Of a stretch of DNA of 64,000 nt, positions 24,157 through 34,023 are shown piece after piece. Below the pieces are notes generated by a model. The model was not told the origin of the DNA and made no database searches. It worked only from the letters and a program-made list of their open reading frames with translations. Position numbers and translations under genes: made by a program. Numbering within the stretch: position 1 is the first letter of the stretch; every line of letters starts with the position of its first letter. This stretch comes from Phycisphaerales bacterium (GTDB taxonomy: Bacteria; Planctomycetota; Phycisphaerae; Phycisphaerales; SM1A02), in the NCBI GenBank assembly GCA_014238125.1, contig JABABS010000037.1, positions 1-64,000 of the forward strand, read 5' to 3'.

Positions 24157-25191
24157 CGCTTGTTTCCTCGATTCCAGCAAAACTACCTGCTCTTCTGCGT
24201 GATATGAACTTCTAACCAGAGGGCCGGATTCCACAACACGGAACCCTAATTCAAGTCCAATTCGCTCATATTCCTTAAATTGATCTGGGTGCACCCAGCG
24301 ATCAACAGGTAAATGGTTACGAGATGGTTGTAGATATTGACCAATTGTAATAATCTCGGTTTGGGCTTTCTTCTGAATATCTTCAAGCAGAGAAACAACT
24401 TCAACATCAGTTTCACCAATCCCAACCATGATTCCGGTTTTGCTTACAAGACCAGCATCGCGGATTTGCTTTAAAACACCCATTGATCGAACGTATGTCG
24501 CTTGTGGGCGAACCGCACGATGCATTCTTGGAACAGTTTCAATGTTGTGTGCAAGAATTTCAGGTTTTGCTTCAATGACAGTCTGCAACGCTCTTCGATC
24601 TCCACCAAAATCACCTACCAACACCTCCACAGAGGTATTGGGAGCTTGTAGATGTGTTTCTTTTATTGTATCCGCCCAGATTTCAGCACCTCCATCTGCG
24701 AGATCATCTCGGTCTACGCATGTGATCACAATATGTTTTAATCCCATGAGAGCAACGGATTTACCAACATTTACTGGTTCATCGTAATCAGGGGGCAGGG
24801 GTTTTCCGGTTCTTACATTGCAAAAACCACAGGAGCGAGTGCAAATATCTCCCAAAATCATGATCGTCGCTGTACCCCTAGACCAACAATCCGCAATATT
24901 TGGACAAGATGCCTCTTGGCACACCGTTGAAAGTCCATGCTTTTGCATGTTGCCTCGCATCTTTTCGTATCCGGCGCCTCCCGGCAATTTTGCACGAATC
25001 CATGATGGTTTTCGAGGTTGTGTCAGGTGTGATGTAGTAGCATTATTTAGTACCTTCTCGCTGAGATCAACAATTGCCGAACTTCTTGTATTTCTTGCCG
25101 TATCACCACCAAGGGGTCGATGGTGACGCGAGGTTGCTTTGCCATTACTTTGATCTGGAGAAGGTATTGATTCTGTGCGAGAGGAGGACAT
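24151..25191 (-). CDS. lipA: Lipoyl synthase
   Basis: A 346-residue radical SAM enzyme that inserts two sulfurs into octanoyl chains on lipoyl domains. Both iron-sulfur motifs are present: auxiliary CX4CX5C in CQEASCPNIADC (about 97) and radical SAM CX3CX2C in CTRSCGFC (about 120). The C-terminal RSSYHAEE serine ligand region is present. An N-terminal extension of about 50 polar residues exceeds the usual length and may be disordered. The ATG follows TAGAAT by exactly 6 nt. No lipB lies nearby. Confidence 0.95.
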   Translation of the reverse strand: MSSSRTESIPSPDQSNGKATSRHHRPLGGDTARNTRSSAIVDLSEKVLNNATTSHLTQPRKPSWIRAKLPGGAGYEKMRGNMQKHGLSTVCQEASCPNIADCWSRGTATIMILGDICTRSCGFCNVRTGKPLPPDYDEPVNVGKSVALMGLKHIVITCVDRDDLADGGAEIWADTIKETHLQAPNTSVEVLVGDFGGDRRALQTVIEAKPEILAHNIETVPRMHRAVRPQATYVRSMGVLKQIRDAGLVSKTGIMVGIGETDVEVVSLLEDIQKKAQTEIITIGQYLQPSRNHLPVDRWVHPDQFKEYERIGLELGFRVVESGPLVRSSYHAEEQVVLLESRKQAE

Positions 25192-25197
25192 TCAAGT

Positions 25198-25203
25198 ATT
25201 CTA
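25198..25203 (-). promoter_or_regulatory. -10 box of leaderless lipA
   Basis: Minus-strand TAGAAT, then ACTTGA and ATG at 25191; expected +1 is the A of the ATG. Confidence 0.5.
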
Positions 25204-25360
25204 TCAATGGTTGACAACCTTTAACTTGTACGCCTTCTCTGGTCGATAAAGTCCGATACCATCTGCGATATTGATGGCATGGTGGCAGTATGCTCTCATG
25301 GACGACAAATAATGACCCACCTATTGAGTTTTGGATAGGTTTAAGATTGACTGGAAGAAT

Positions 25361-26992
25361 ATGCGACAAAGAGTGATTGTAAAAACCCTATGTGCTACAT
25401 TATTAATGCTAGTTGCAGCAGTAGCAATGTCGGGCTGTAATGCGAACGCGTGGATGGGGGATCCAGCAGCGGGTGGATATTACAAACCAACGCCAACGAC
25501 TATTCCTATTCTCGATCGAATTGACATTATTGAAGAGCCACTGCAGCGGGGTCAAATCTCAAAAGTAACAGCCTCTGACCTCATTCCCGGCGATCTTACG
25601 TATCGCATTGCACCCGGTGACGGTGTAGTTGCAGATATTTACGGTCTATATAGCCCTCAGTTAAACCACCAAGTCACAAGACGAGTTGATCAAAGTGGAT
25701 ATTTTCGTGTTCCAGAAGTTGGGGATGTACTCGCTGCAGGTTTAACACAACAAGAATTTCAAGACAAACTGATCCAAGTGTATGGCACAGTTATGTCAAA
25801 TCCTAGTATTCAAGTGAGTATGGCGGATTCGACAGCATTCACATACACAATGTATGGAGAGTTGCAACGTTGGGGTGTTTTTAATTTAGTACAGCCGGAC
25901 CTTAGTCTTGTAGATGCACTTGCACTTGCTGGTGGTGTTCCGCAAACAACGAAAAAAATATACGTGATTCGACAACTCCCCGTGAGTAACGATGTGCTTC
26001 CCTCTTGGGAACAAGATCGAAGTTGGGGAGAAGCAAAAACAACCACAAAAAATAATTATGATCCTTTTGTTCCAACACCAGCAGATCCTTTAACAAACTC
26101 TTCCTCAGACGTGAGCATTGAAGATTTAATAAACCAGCTTGATATTGGTGACACTGCCCCGCCTGTTGCAGAACCAGTAACTCCAGAAGAGAGCAACTCT
26201 GAGTTACTTGATTTAACTGAAACACAGAAAAAACCTGCAACTCTACCCGGCATCTTACAGGAAGACCCCAGCGAATTTATTGACATTGATGACATCATCC
26301 CATTAAGGGCGACAGGCAAACCTCCTGTCGATATTGACGAACTTATGTCTCCCTCTGGAAATATTCCCGCAGCCGCTCCAGCATTTATCTATGTACCCGA
26401 AAGAGATGAATGGATTTCAGTTGAATCTGGTGGAGGTAAAACTAAAGCGAAGCAGGAACAATCTGCAAATCAAACTGTTGAACCAAAGATGCCAGAGTCA
26501 ATGTTAGAAAGAATCATTGAAATTCCGTGGGAGCGATTAAAGCATGGTGATAGTTCTTACAATATCGTGATTCGGCCAAATGACCGCATTTATGTTGCAG
26601 CTTCTCCCCTTGGCAATATCTACCTTCGGGGCGCAGTTGCACGGCCGGGCGTTTTCCAACTTCCTGCAACAGGTGGGCTAACACTTGCACGGATGATCGC
26701 AGCTGCTGGTGGTCTTGGTCCAACAGCAAAGCCAGAGAAGGTAAGTCTAACAAGACGAATTGGCGAAAACCTTGAGGCAACTGTTACCCTGAATCTTGCT
26801 GCAATTATGCAGAAAACAGAGCCAGATATTTTTCTTCGTGCAGATGATCTTATTAGTGTCGGTACGGATTGGGGATCCACCCCAATGGCGATTATTAGAA
26901 ATGGATTTAGAGCTAACTACGGCTTTGGTTTCTTGTTAGACCGTAACTTTGGTAACGACGTATTCGGTGCACCACCAAGATCTGGTTTCTAA
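25361..26992 (+). CDS. Polysaccharide export lipoprotein (Wza-like, SLBB)
   Basis: A 543-residue outer-membrane lipoprotein with signal ending VAMSGC (Cys about 25). Residues 75-165 form the Poly_export domain (YRIAPGDGVVADIYGLYSPQLNHQVTRRVDQSGYFRVPEVGDV), followed by a first SLBB domain (about 168-200). A long acidic, Pro-rich insert (about 215-400) separates it from a second SLBB (RGAVARPGVFQLPATGGLTLARMIAAAGG, about 425-455). It should form the exit channel for the exopolysaccharide assembled by the downstream genes. The ATG at 25361 has a GGAAGA Shine-Dalgarno; a TTG at 25331 is less likely. The insert is much longer than in E. coli Wza. Confidence 0.88.
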   Translation: MRQRVIVKTLCATLLMLVAAVAMSGCNANAWMGDPAAGGYYKPTPTTIPILDRIDIIEEPLQRGQISKVTASDLIPGDLTYRIAPGDGVVADIYGLYSPQLNHQVTRRVDQSGYFRVPEVGDVLAAGLTQQEFQDKLIQVYGTVMSNPSIQVSMADSTAFTYTMYGELQRWGVFNLVQPDLSLVDALALAGGVPQTTKKIYVIRQLPVSNDVLPSWEQDRSWGEAKTTTKNNYDPFVPTPADPLTNSSSDVSIEDLINQLDIGDTAPPVAEPVTPEESNSELLDLTETQKKPATLPGILQEDPSEFIDIDDIIPLRATGKPPVDIDELMSPSGNIPAAAPAFIYVPERDEWISVESGGGKTKAKQEQSANQTVEPKMPESMLERIIEIPWERLKHGDSSYNIVIRPNDRIYVAASPLGNIYLRGAVARPGVFQLPATGGLTLARMIAAAGGLGPTAKPEKVSLTRRIGENLEATVTLNLAAIMQKTEPDIFLRADDLISVGTDWGSTPMAIIRNGFRANYGFGFLLDRNFGNDVFGAPPRSGF

Positions 26993-27104
26993 TGACTTTT
27001 GAATTATTTCCACGTTCAGAACATACGGTTGCGAGTATGAACAGTGTTGTAAAAAGTAGATTCAAGATGAAGACCCGAACTCTAACAGACGATCAACTAA
27101 GTTT

Positions 27105-28862
27105 ATGAGTCAAGACCGATCTAGCTCAGCTGTGCACACACCAACTTCTCAACAATTAATGCTTTGGAGTGGATTGCTTCTGGTTGCTTTCGTGTGGATT
27201 TTTTGGGATTTTTTTCAAAGGCAAGTTCTCTTTGCGATCAAGCAACAAGCTGACTGGGGTCACACGTTAATCATTCCATTTATTGCGGGATATTTTATTT
27301 GGTTATGCAGAAGGCCAATTTTAGAAAATCCGTTCCAACGTGCATGGCTTGGGATTGTCATTCTGGCACTGGGTTTGGCTTGGTACACCTTGTGCGCGCT
27401 TGGACCTGTGGTCTTGCATCACCATAATCTCATGGGGTTTGGAGTTGGAGCGTCCCTTGTTGGTATTGTGTTGTTCCTGTTTGGTTGGAGGCCAATGAAA
27501 TATCTTTGGTTCCCACTTTTATACCTGATTATCTTTGGGCAAACAATATCAGACCGTTTGATGGAAGTAGTTACGTTTAAACTTCAAGACATTGCATCGA
27601 TTGGGTCTTTTTATGGACTTTCATTTTTTGGTCTTGATGTAACACGCTCTGGAAACACCCTTGACATCTTATACAACGGAGAGATATACCCTTTGAACAT
27701 CGCCGAAGCTTGCTCAGGCATGAGAATGCTCATGGCATTCTTTGCACTTGGAGTGGCGATGGCATACACAGGACTGCGACATTTTTGGCAGCGAGCGATT
27801 CTTGTATTGCTTGCAGTTCCAACTGCGGTTTTTGTCAACATTCTAAGGGTGATGACTTTGGGGATTCTAAGTATTGCTGACAGTGGATTCGCCACTGGCG
27901 ATTTCCATACGTTTGTCGGGACACTCTGGCTCATTCCTGCGTTCCTCATATATTTAGGAATTGTGTGGTTACTTAAAAATATTATTATCGAGGATGAAAT
28001 GGAAATAGAGGAATCAAATTCCATGAAGGGGACGTTTGAATTTAAACAATCATCTTCAATTGGTTTTGCTTTGATAATTGGATTACTTGCAACTTCCGCT
28101 GTTGGTTTGCAAGTTGGTGTCCAAGCTTTAAATGTATATCTCCACAAAACCCCCGTGTACCCCAGGCAAGACTTGGCCGTCATTTCACCAACTCTTGGCA
28201 CATGGAAATCAGTTGGTGAAGACAGTCGGTTTGATAAGGCAGGGGTCGAAGCTTTAGGGACAGACTTGTACCTCAGTCGTAATTACAGTAACCGGGCTGG
28301 TTCAACCTCAAATGTGCAGTTGCACGTTGCTTATTACACTGGTCAAATTGACGCAGTGCCACATGTCCCAGATCGCTGCATGGTTGCTGGTGGGTTCATC
28401 CCACTGACTGCTGAACCAGTGACAGTACCCATTGATGTTGGCGAGTCATCGTGGTCGTTTGATTCTGATAAAGAACTCGATGGCGTACCTTTTCCATACG
28501 TGAAAAAGTTTAACAGGGTAACTGGCAAGGAAGAAGTCGTTTATATGCCTATAGGTGATTTTGAACTCAGAGCAACTGAGTTTTCTCATCCGAATTTGGG
28601 CGATGATCGTGTTATTGCAGGATACTTTTTTGTTGCTAATGGAAAAACGACTGCCTATCCAGAACGGATTCGCTTACTCGCTTTCGACCCGTCTTCAAAA
28701 TATGCGTATTATTGCAAAGTGCAATTCACAATGCGTGGAAATGCACATTTTACGATTGATGATTTTTGTACAATCGTATCTGATCTTTCAATCGAACTCA
28801 TTCCAGATATCATGACATGCCTCCCTGATTGGGTGGAAATAACAGAATTAGAAACCAACTGA
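27105..28862 (+). CDS. xrt: Exosortase fused to EpsI domain
   Basis: A 585-residue inner-membrane protein. Residues 15-310 are an eight-helix exosortase with all three catalytic residues: Cys203 in EACSGMRML, Arg about 248 in NILRVMTLG and His about 268 in GDFHTFVG. Residues 325-585 are a periplasmic EpsI domain (LHVAYYTGQIDAVPHVPDRCMVAGG). Exosortases cleave C-terminal PEP-CTERM-type sorting tags and couple proteins to the surface; EpsI is an associated factor of unknown mechanism, often fused. The neighbours (Wza-like, TPR, Wzz/kinase) are the classic exosortase-polysaccharide context. No tagged substrate protein was seen in this window. Confidence 0.9.
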   Translation: MSQDRSSSAVHTPTSQQLMLWSGLLLVAFVWIFWDFFQRQVLFAIKQQADWGHTLIIPFIAGYFIWLCRRPILENPFQRAWLGIVILALGLAWYTLCALGPVVLHHHNLMGFGVGASLVGIVLFLFGWRPMKYLWFPLLYLIIFGQTISDRLMEVVTFKLQDIASIGSFYGLSFFGLDVTRSGNTLDILYNGEIYPLNIAEACSGMRMLMAFFALGVAMAYTGLRHFWQRAILVLLAVPTAVFVNILRVMTLGILSIADSGFATGDFHTFVGTLWLIPAFLIYLGIVWLLKNIIIEDEMEIEESNSMKGTFEFKQSSSIGFALIIGLLATSAVGLQVGVQALNVYLHKTPVYPRQDLAVISPTLGTWKSVGEDSRFDKAGVEALGTDLYLSRNYSNRAGSTSNVQLHVAYYTGQIDAVPHVPDRCMVAGGFIPLTAEPVTVPIDVGESSWSFDSDKELDGVPFPYVKKFNRVTGKEEVVYMPIGDFELRATEFSHPNLGDDRVIAGYFFVANGKTTAYPERIRLLAFDPSSKYAYYCKVQFTMRGNAHFTIDDFCTIVSDLSIELIPDIMTCLPDWVEITELETN

Positions 28863-28893
28863 ACAAGCAGTTATTAGAGGAGTTATCAAGCAG

Positions 28894-31800
28894 ATGGCTA
28901 AGAAAAATACCAAACTTAAATCAAAGAAAAAAGCGCAAGCAAACAAGAAGTTGATCACAGTTGTGGCGGCAGTATTTGTATTGACCATCGCTATTGTTGG
29001 TGGATTTTGGTTTATTAATGTCTATCAAGGTGCTGAGAGAAACATTACTGCTGGTGATGTGTTTATGGATGCTGGTGAATATAAAAAAGCTCGGAAAATA
29101 TATGGTCGAGCGGTAACAAAAGAGCCAGCGAATAAGGCGTATATGGAAAAATTGCAGAAGGCAACTCTGTCAATTGTTCCTGTAACACCAGATGAAGCAC
29201 ACGTTCTTTATAACGCTTACATTAGCACGCTTGTGCATACGGCGAGGTATGCCACGCAGGATGCGGACGCACAATTTGCATTGCTTTATGAATTACACAA
29301 AACCGCACGTACACAGAGTGAAATTGGTTATTGGCAGAATTTGCAGAGTGCTGCGGAAACAGCACTTGATAGGTTGCCACTCGATCACCCACGGAGGTAT
29401 GAAGCTAAAATTTATCGTGGACTTACGTTTTTGAAAATAGATAGCAATTCTATGACCGACACCTTTGATGATGACGGTGATATTCGATTTCCCGGCGAAT
29501 TGGATCTCCTTGAGGCACTAGAAAGTGATCCTGGAAACCCATTGGCTTGGAGCGCGCTTGCTCAAGGTCGGATGGCGGTGTATTACAGGCTTATTGCTGA
29601 TGGTCGAATTGCGCAAGCTGAAAAGAATCGTGTGAAGGCAGAGCAAACAATGCAAGATGCCTTGGCGGCTGCTGGGGGTTCTTTAGAAATGGCCATCGTC
29701 CATGCGAAAGAGGTGTTGCTTCACAGGGCAAGAGTGGTAGGAGAAAATCAATTAAAGACAAATACGTTTTCGTCTGAGATAATAGAATCAGCAGAGCAAG
29801 CAGCATCTGAAGCAATTGATGTGGTTGTTACTTCTTATGACCCCGCCATACATAAAGATCAAACGCAAGATATTGCGCAGTTTTTGATGAGTGGTGGAAA
29901 GGATGGCTTTGAGTTAGCAGTAGGCATTCTTGAACAATATCTTGCGATGTTTAATGAAGATCAAACCGTTCGGTTTTATTACGTAGGGATATTGGAAAAA
30001 TTAGGACGATACGAACAAGCGGAAAAAGAAGCACAAATTGTGCTCGACGCGCCTCAAGGCAGAGTGAGTCCTCGCGCTCTTCAGCAGTTTGTTATTCGCC
30101 CTAAAGTTGCAAGTATTTTGTTTAAGTTAGCGATGATAGCTATTGATAAGTCAGAGGACGAAAGTGTACGTAATCAAAATCGATCACTTGCAAAGGAAAG
30201 AAGAGATATTGTTTTAGATCTTGTTTCTGGTGATCTCCAAAACCCACTGATTCTTGAAGCAGATGGTGATCTTGCCTTGGAACAAGAGGATTTCTCTGCA
30301 GCTGCAAAAAAATATGAAGAACTGATTTCAAGATATCCATATCCCTTGTCTCAACCTGAGGTATATCAAAAATCTTCAATCAGTTTATTCCGTTCAGGTT
30401 CAAAGGGTATTGCAAGAGAACGAATTAAAGACGTAATTAGCATTCAACAAAACCTAAATTTCTATATTCTGCTTGCAGAAATTGAAATTGCTCTTTCGAA
30501 TTATGAAGCCGCCGACGCCATACTCTCAATGTTGCCGCCGAACATAATTGAAGATAATCCAACACTCCAACGGATGTTGGATAACATAGCGCTTCGGCGA
30601 TCTGATAAGGAAACTGTATTTAACGATCCACTGTTGGGTACACTTTCGTCTGTTGAGGCATTGATTAGAGAAGGTAAAAATGAAGAGGCGATCGAACTGT
30701 TGAATTCAACTATGGAGTTAATTGAACAGCCCGATTGGAGATTGTTCCAGGCAATGGCGTTGGTGTACGATAGTCTAGGCGAGACAGAAAACTCAATCAG
30801 TTGGCTTGATAAAGCAATTGATTTGAATCCTGATCCGCAACGACTCGAACAGTTAAGACTTATATATCTTTCAGAAAATCGGGTAGATGCAATAATTAAA
30901 ATTATTCAGAAAAGCGATATTCCAGAAGTAGAAAAAAATGTAGCAATTGCTGAACGGCTTTTGGCGCTTTCAGGGTCACAGTCTGAAAACGCAAAAAGGT
31001 GGTCTAACACAGGAAATGAAATTGCAGCGAAAGAAGCAACGGAATTAAGCGAATTAGCATTTGCCAAGAGTTTGAAATATCAGAAAATTGTAGAAGAATC
31101 AGGCGTTGAAACAGTTGATTTTATATTAACTCAATTTAGAACTGCAATGCGTAACAAAGATTTTGGAGTGGCTCAAAGTTTGTTGGAGCGTGTAATAGAA
31201 AATGGTGCGGATCCAGCTGTCATTGGAAGTAGCGAAATCCAATTCTTACTTGCCACTGCACAGAATTCTGGTGCATTTGGAGAAAACAGTGGTATCGAAC
31301 TAGATCGTGCTGAAAAGATTGCAATAAAACTAACTGAAGATTATCCATTTTCAGGAAACTCGTGGAGAGCGCTTGGGTCAATATATGAATTAAGAGGTAA
31401 TACGCGGGAAGCGCTTGTTGCTTTTGAAGAAGCGTATAGGTTGTCGCCAGACATTTCTGAAAACGTTCGTGGGTATTTAAGAAACCTAATCACAGCAAAT
31501 GCAGAATCCCGAAGAATTTTACGAGTAGTGCACGAAGCGAGAGCATCTTTTCCAATGGACAGACAACTTGAAACTATGTGGCTCGGTTTGGAAGAGCGCT
31601 ACGGCGACAAGAGTTTGGTTTTGGCGCATCGAACAACGGAATATCTACTTCATCCTGAGAATAGCAACAATGCGCTCGAACTTGGTTTGTTCCTTGTCAA
31701 TACAACACCCAAGAGAGAGTTATTCTTAAAACCCGATGGGACTGCACGCATTTCCATAAACGACTGGGCGCGAATGAATTCACACCAGAGAAGCATGGCT

Positions 31801-34002
31801 TTAGCGGAAGCGAAAAAATCATGGGATCAAATTGTTGAAACAATTATTAAGAAGGAGGGCGATGTAACTCCTGTGGATCTTCATACGGCAATACTATTCG
31901 CTTCTATTGAACGAGACAGGGGCCGACTAGACGCTGCGTCAAAAATGCTGGATAGATACATCTCAAGCAAAATTGGAACGGAGGAGTTTACATCTTCCGC
32001 CATTGTTGTAGCCCAGTTTCTTATGAAGGAAGGTCGCTCTTCGCAAGCAGTCTTGCTTCTTGAATCAGCGAAAGAAGAGCAAAGTGAGATGATGGAAATC
32101 AGTGCAGCTCTTGGTTTATTATTTCTTAATTCAACCAACAGGGATTTCGACCGCGCAGTCGAAGAGTTAGAAATTGCAGCCAAGGCAACTAACAATCAAC
32201 TGATATATTCTTCATGGGTTAGAGCATTGGTGCTAAGTAACAGATTCGAAAAAGCAGAGGAAGCATTGAATGAATATAAAGGGACAAATATTGCTTATTC
32301 GAAAGCAATGTTGACAGCGTTTATCCATCGTCGGAAAAGTGAAGTGTTCTTAGCAAAGGGAAGTTCGATTGAAGCAAGGAAGGAACTTGAACAATATCGA
32401 AGTTTCTTGAAGAAAGCTATTTTAGAAGATGATTCTAATCCTCTTCCAATACTTGAACTTTGTACGTCGTTGATTCACGAGTTCACGCTGACCCAGAATA
32501 AAGAGTTGCTCACGGAATCTCTCGAAGTTATTGATCGTGGAGCCGTTCTCAATGAATCTTCAGAGGACTATGCAGTGATGCGTACAAAAGTGTTGCAAGC
32601 AGATGGCCAACTTCGCCGTGCGATTGAAGATTTGGATATATTTCTCGCCAAGAAACCAGACTCGAATTTAATTCGACAGAAGTTGATCGATGCTCATCTT
32701 GATGCTGACGATTTTGATAAAGCAGTTGCAGTTGCTGAATCTGGGGTCGAAGTTAATCCCTCCTCAGCTTTCTGGCATGGTCAACTGGGCGACCTGTATA
32801 TTCGTGTACTGGACGACAGGCTCTCCGCCACTCGTTCGTATTTAGCTGCGATCAAGATTGAACCAACAATAAATTCTGTTTTTGTTTTAGATAACATCAC
32901 GAGAACTGATCAAGATCTCCCTTTTCAGGATATCCTAAAAACGGTGAGGGGTTCGTTGTCACAGCAGCATCCAATCGTAAAATCTATTGAGGCGAAGGCA
33001 CTTCATGGTCTTTCGCAACACAGAGATGCTTTAATTGCAATGAAGTCATCTTGGGATGGATACCAAATCGCTATAGACAAAGGTTGGCTCGCCTCATCCT
33101 CTACTTTTCCGTGGTTTGCAAATCTCACTGTGATTTTTAGAGACGAACCAGAAGAAGGCGAACTCTTTGCGATGCAACTAATTGGAGATGAACCAAAAGC
33201 AGAAGATTTACTAGGACTCGCAAATTATTGGTGGGAAATAGATCAAGACAACATTGATCTTGCAATTACTTTTCTTGATAGGGTGGTAGATATTTCAGAA
33301 CCTAAAAGTGATACTAGAGCGAGGGCGATGATGCAAAAGGGTGCCTTTCTTGTAGAAGTCAAAAGGTATGATGAAGGCGCAAAAGTTTTTAGATCGCTCA
33401 ATGATGAAACTCCTGATTCTCCACTCATTTTGAATAACCTTTCTTACGTTGTAGGTGTGTACCAAAACAAACCAGAAGAGGGTTTAGCTATTGCTCAAAG
33501 GGCAGCTGAATTGGCTCCAAGAAATTCATCTATTATTGATACTATTTCTAAACTCTATGAACTAGTTGGGAGACCTGTCAAAGCTGCGGAGGCACTGGAA
33601 TTTCTCCTCCAAATTGATCCTGTGAATGCGATCGCTATGGCTCGTTTGGCTCTCTTGTACGCGGAGGAACTAAATCAACCAGAACGCGCCCTTGGAATTG
33701 CAAAAAGAGCTCGAAGCCAAAAACCCAGATCCCCAGAAGCACTAGATGCACTTGGATGGGCTTATGTTCAGACAGGGCAAGGAGCAAAGGGTGAAAGATT
33801 TTTACAACGATCAATTTCAAGTGGGGAAACTCCGTTGGCGTATCTACATATGGCACAAGTGGTTATGGGTAAAGGGGAGTATGATAAAGCCCTTGGATAT
33901 CTTCGAATTGCTGAGGAACTCTCAAAAGACCAGCATACTTTAGACAGGATCAATGCCTTAAAAGACGATATTCGAAAGACACAAACAGCAGTTGGTCAAT
34001 AA
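28894..34002 (+). CDS. Giant TPR protein (PrsT-like, 1702 residues)
   Basis: One N-terminal membrane helix (about 23-45, after a very Lys-rich cytoplasmic tail) and then an essentially continuous alpha-helical TPR array to the C-terminus. Clear TPR units include ITAGDVFMDAGEYKKARKIYG (about 52), NSWRALGSIYELRGNTREAL (about 825), LGDLYIRVLDD (about 1305) and ALDALGWAYVQTGQGAKGERF (about 1617). TPR proteins of this type (PrsT) accompany exosortase loci and probably scaffold the periplasmic polysaccharide machine. The length is roughly twice that of PrsT. An AGGAG site lies 11-12 nt before the ATG. Exact function unknown. Confidence 0.8.
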   Translation: MAKKNTKLKSKKKAQANKKLITVVAAVFVLTIAIVGGFWFINVYQGAERNITAGDVFMDAGEYKKARKIYGRAVTKEPANKAYMEKLQKATLSIVPVTPDEAHVLYNAYISTLVHTARYATQDADAQFALLYELHKTARTQSEIGYWQNLQSAAETALDRLPLDHPRRYEAKIYRGLTFLKIDSNSMTDTFDDDGDIRFPGELDLLEALESDPGNPLAWSALAQGRMAVYYRLIADGRIAQAEKNRVKAEQTMQDALAAAGGSLEMAIVHAKEVLLHRARVVGENQLKTNTFSSEIIESAEQAASEAIDVVVTSYDPAIHKDQTQDIAQFLMSGGKDGFELAVGILEQYLAMFNEDQTVRFYYVGILEKLGRYEQAEKEAQIVLDAPQGRVSPRALQQFVIRPKVASILFKLAMIAIDKSEDESVRNQNRSLAKERRDIVLDLVSGDLQNPLILEADGDLALEQEDFSAAAKKYEELISRYPYPLSQPEVYQKSSISLFRSGSKGIARERIKDVISIQQNLNFYILLAEIEIALSNYEAADAILSMLPPNIIEDNPTLQRMLDNIALRRSDKETVFNDPLLGTLSSVEALIREGKNEEAIELLNSTMELIEQPDWRLFQAMALVYDSLGETENSISWLDKAIDLNPDPQRLEQLRLIYLSENRVDAIIKIIQKSDIPEVEKNVAIAERLLALSGSQSENAKRWSNTGNEIAAKEATELSELAFAKSLKYQKIVEESGVETVDFILTQFRTAMRNKDFGVAQSLLERVIENGADPAVIGSSEIQFLLATAQNSGAFGENSGIELDRAEKIAIKLTEDYPFSGNSWRALGSIYELRGNTREALVAFEEAYRLSPDISENVRGYLRNLITANAESRRILRVVHEARASFPMDRQLETMWLGLEERYGDKSLVLAHRTTEYLLHPENSNNALELGLFLVNTTPKRELFLKPDGTARISINDWARMNSHQRSMALAEAKKSWDQIVETIIKKEGDVTPVDLHTAILFASIERDRGRLDAASKMLDRYISSKIGTEEFTSSAIVVAQFLMKEGRSSQAVLLLESAKEEQSEMMEISAALGLLFLNSTNRDFDRAVEELEIAAKATNNQLIYSSWVRALVLSNRFEKAEEALNEYKGTNIAYSKAMLTAFIHRRKSEVFLAKGSSIEARKELEQYRSFLKKAILEDDSNPLPILELCTSLIHEFTLTQNKELLTESLEVIDRGAVLNESSEDYAVMRTKVLQADGQLRRAIEDLDIFLAKKPDSNLIRQKLIDAHLDADDFDKAVAVAESGVEVNPSSAFWHGQLGDLYIRVLDDRLSATRSYLAAIKIEPTINSVFVLDNITRTDQDLPFQDILKTVRGSLSQQHPIVKSIEAKALHGLSQHRDALIAMKSSWDGYQIAIDKGWLASSSTFPWFANLTVIFRDEPEEGELFAMQLIGDEPKAEDLLGLANYWWEIDQDNIDLAITFLDRVVDISEPKSDTRARAMMQKGAFLVEVKRYDEGAKVFRSLNDETPDSPLILNNLSYVVGVYQNKPEEGLAIAQRAAELAPRNSSIIDTISKLYELVGRPVKAAEALEFLLQIDPVNAIAMARLALLYAEELNQPERALGIAKRARSQKPRSPEALDALGWAYVQTGQGAKGERFLQRSISSGETPLAYLHMAQVVMGKGEYDKALGYLRIAEELSKDQHTLDRINALKDDIRKTQTAVGQ

Positions 34003-34023
34003 TTGAACTAAGGATAGAAACGC

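Noticed and set aside
27611..28201. 196-codon frame antisense to the exosortase gene
   Set aside because: Shadow of the real gene; composition is the complement of hydrophobic helices.
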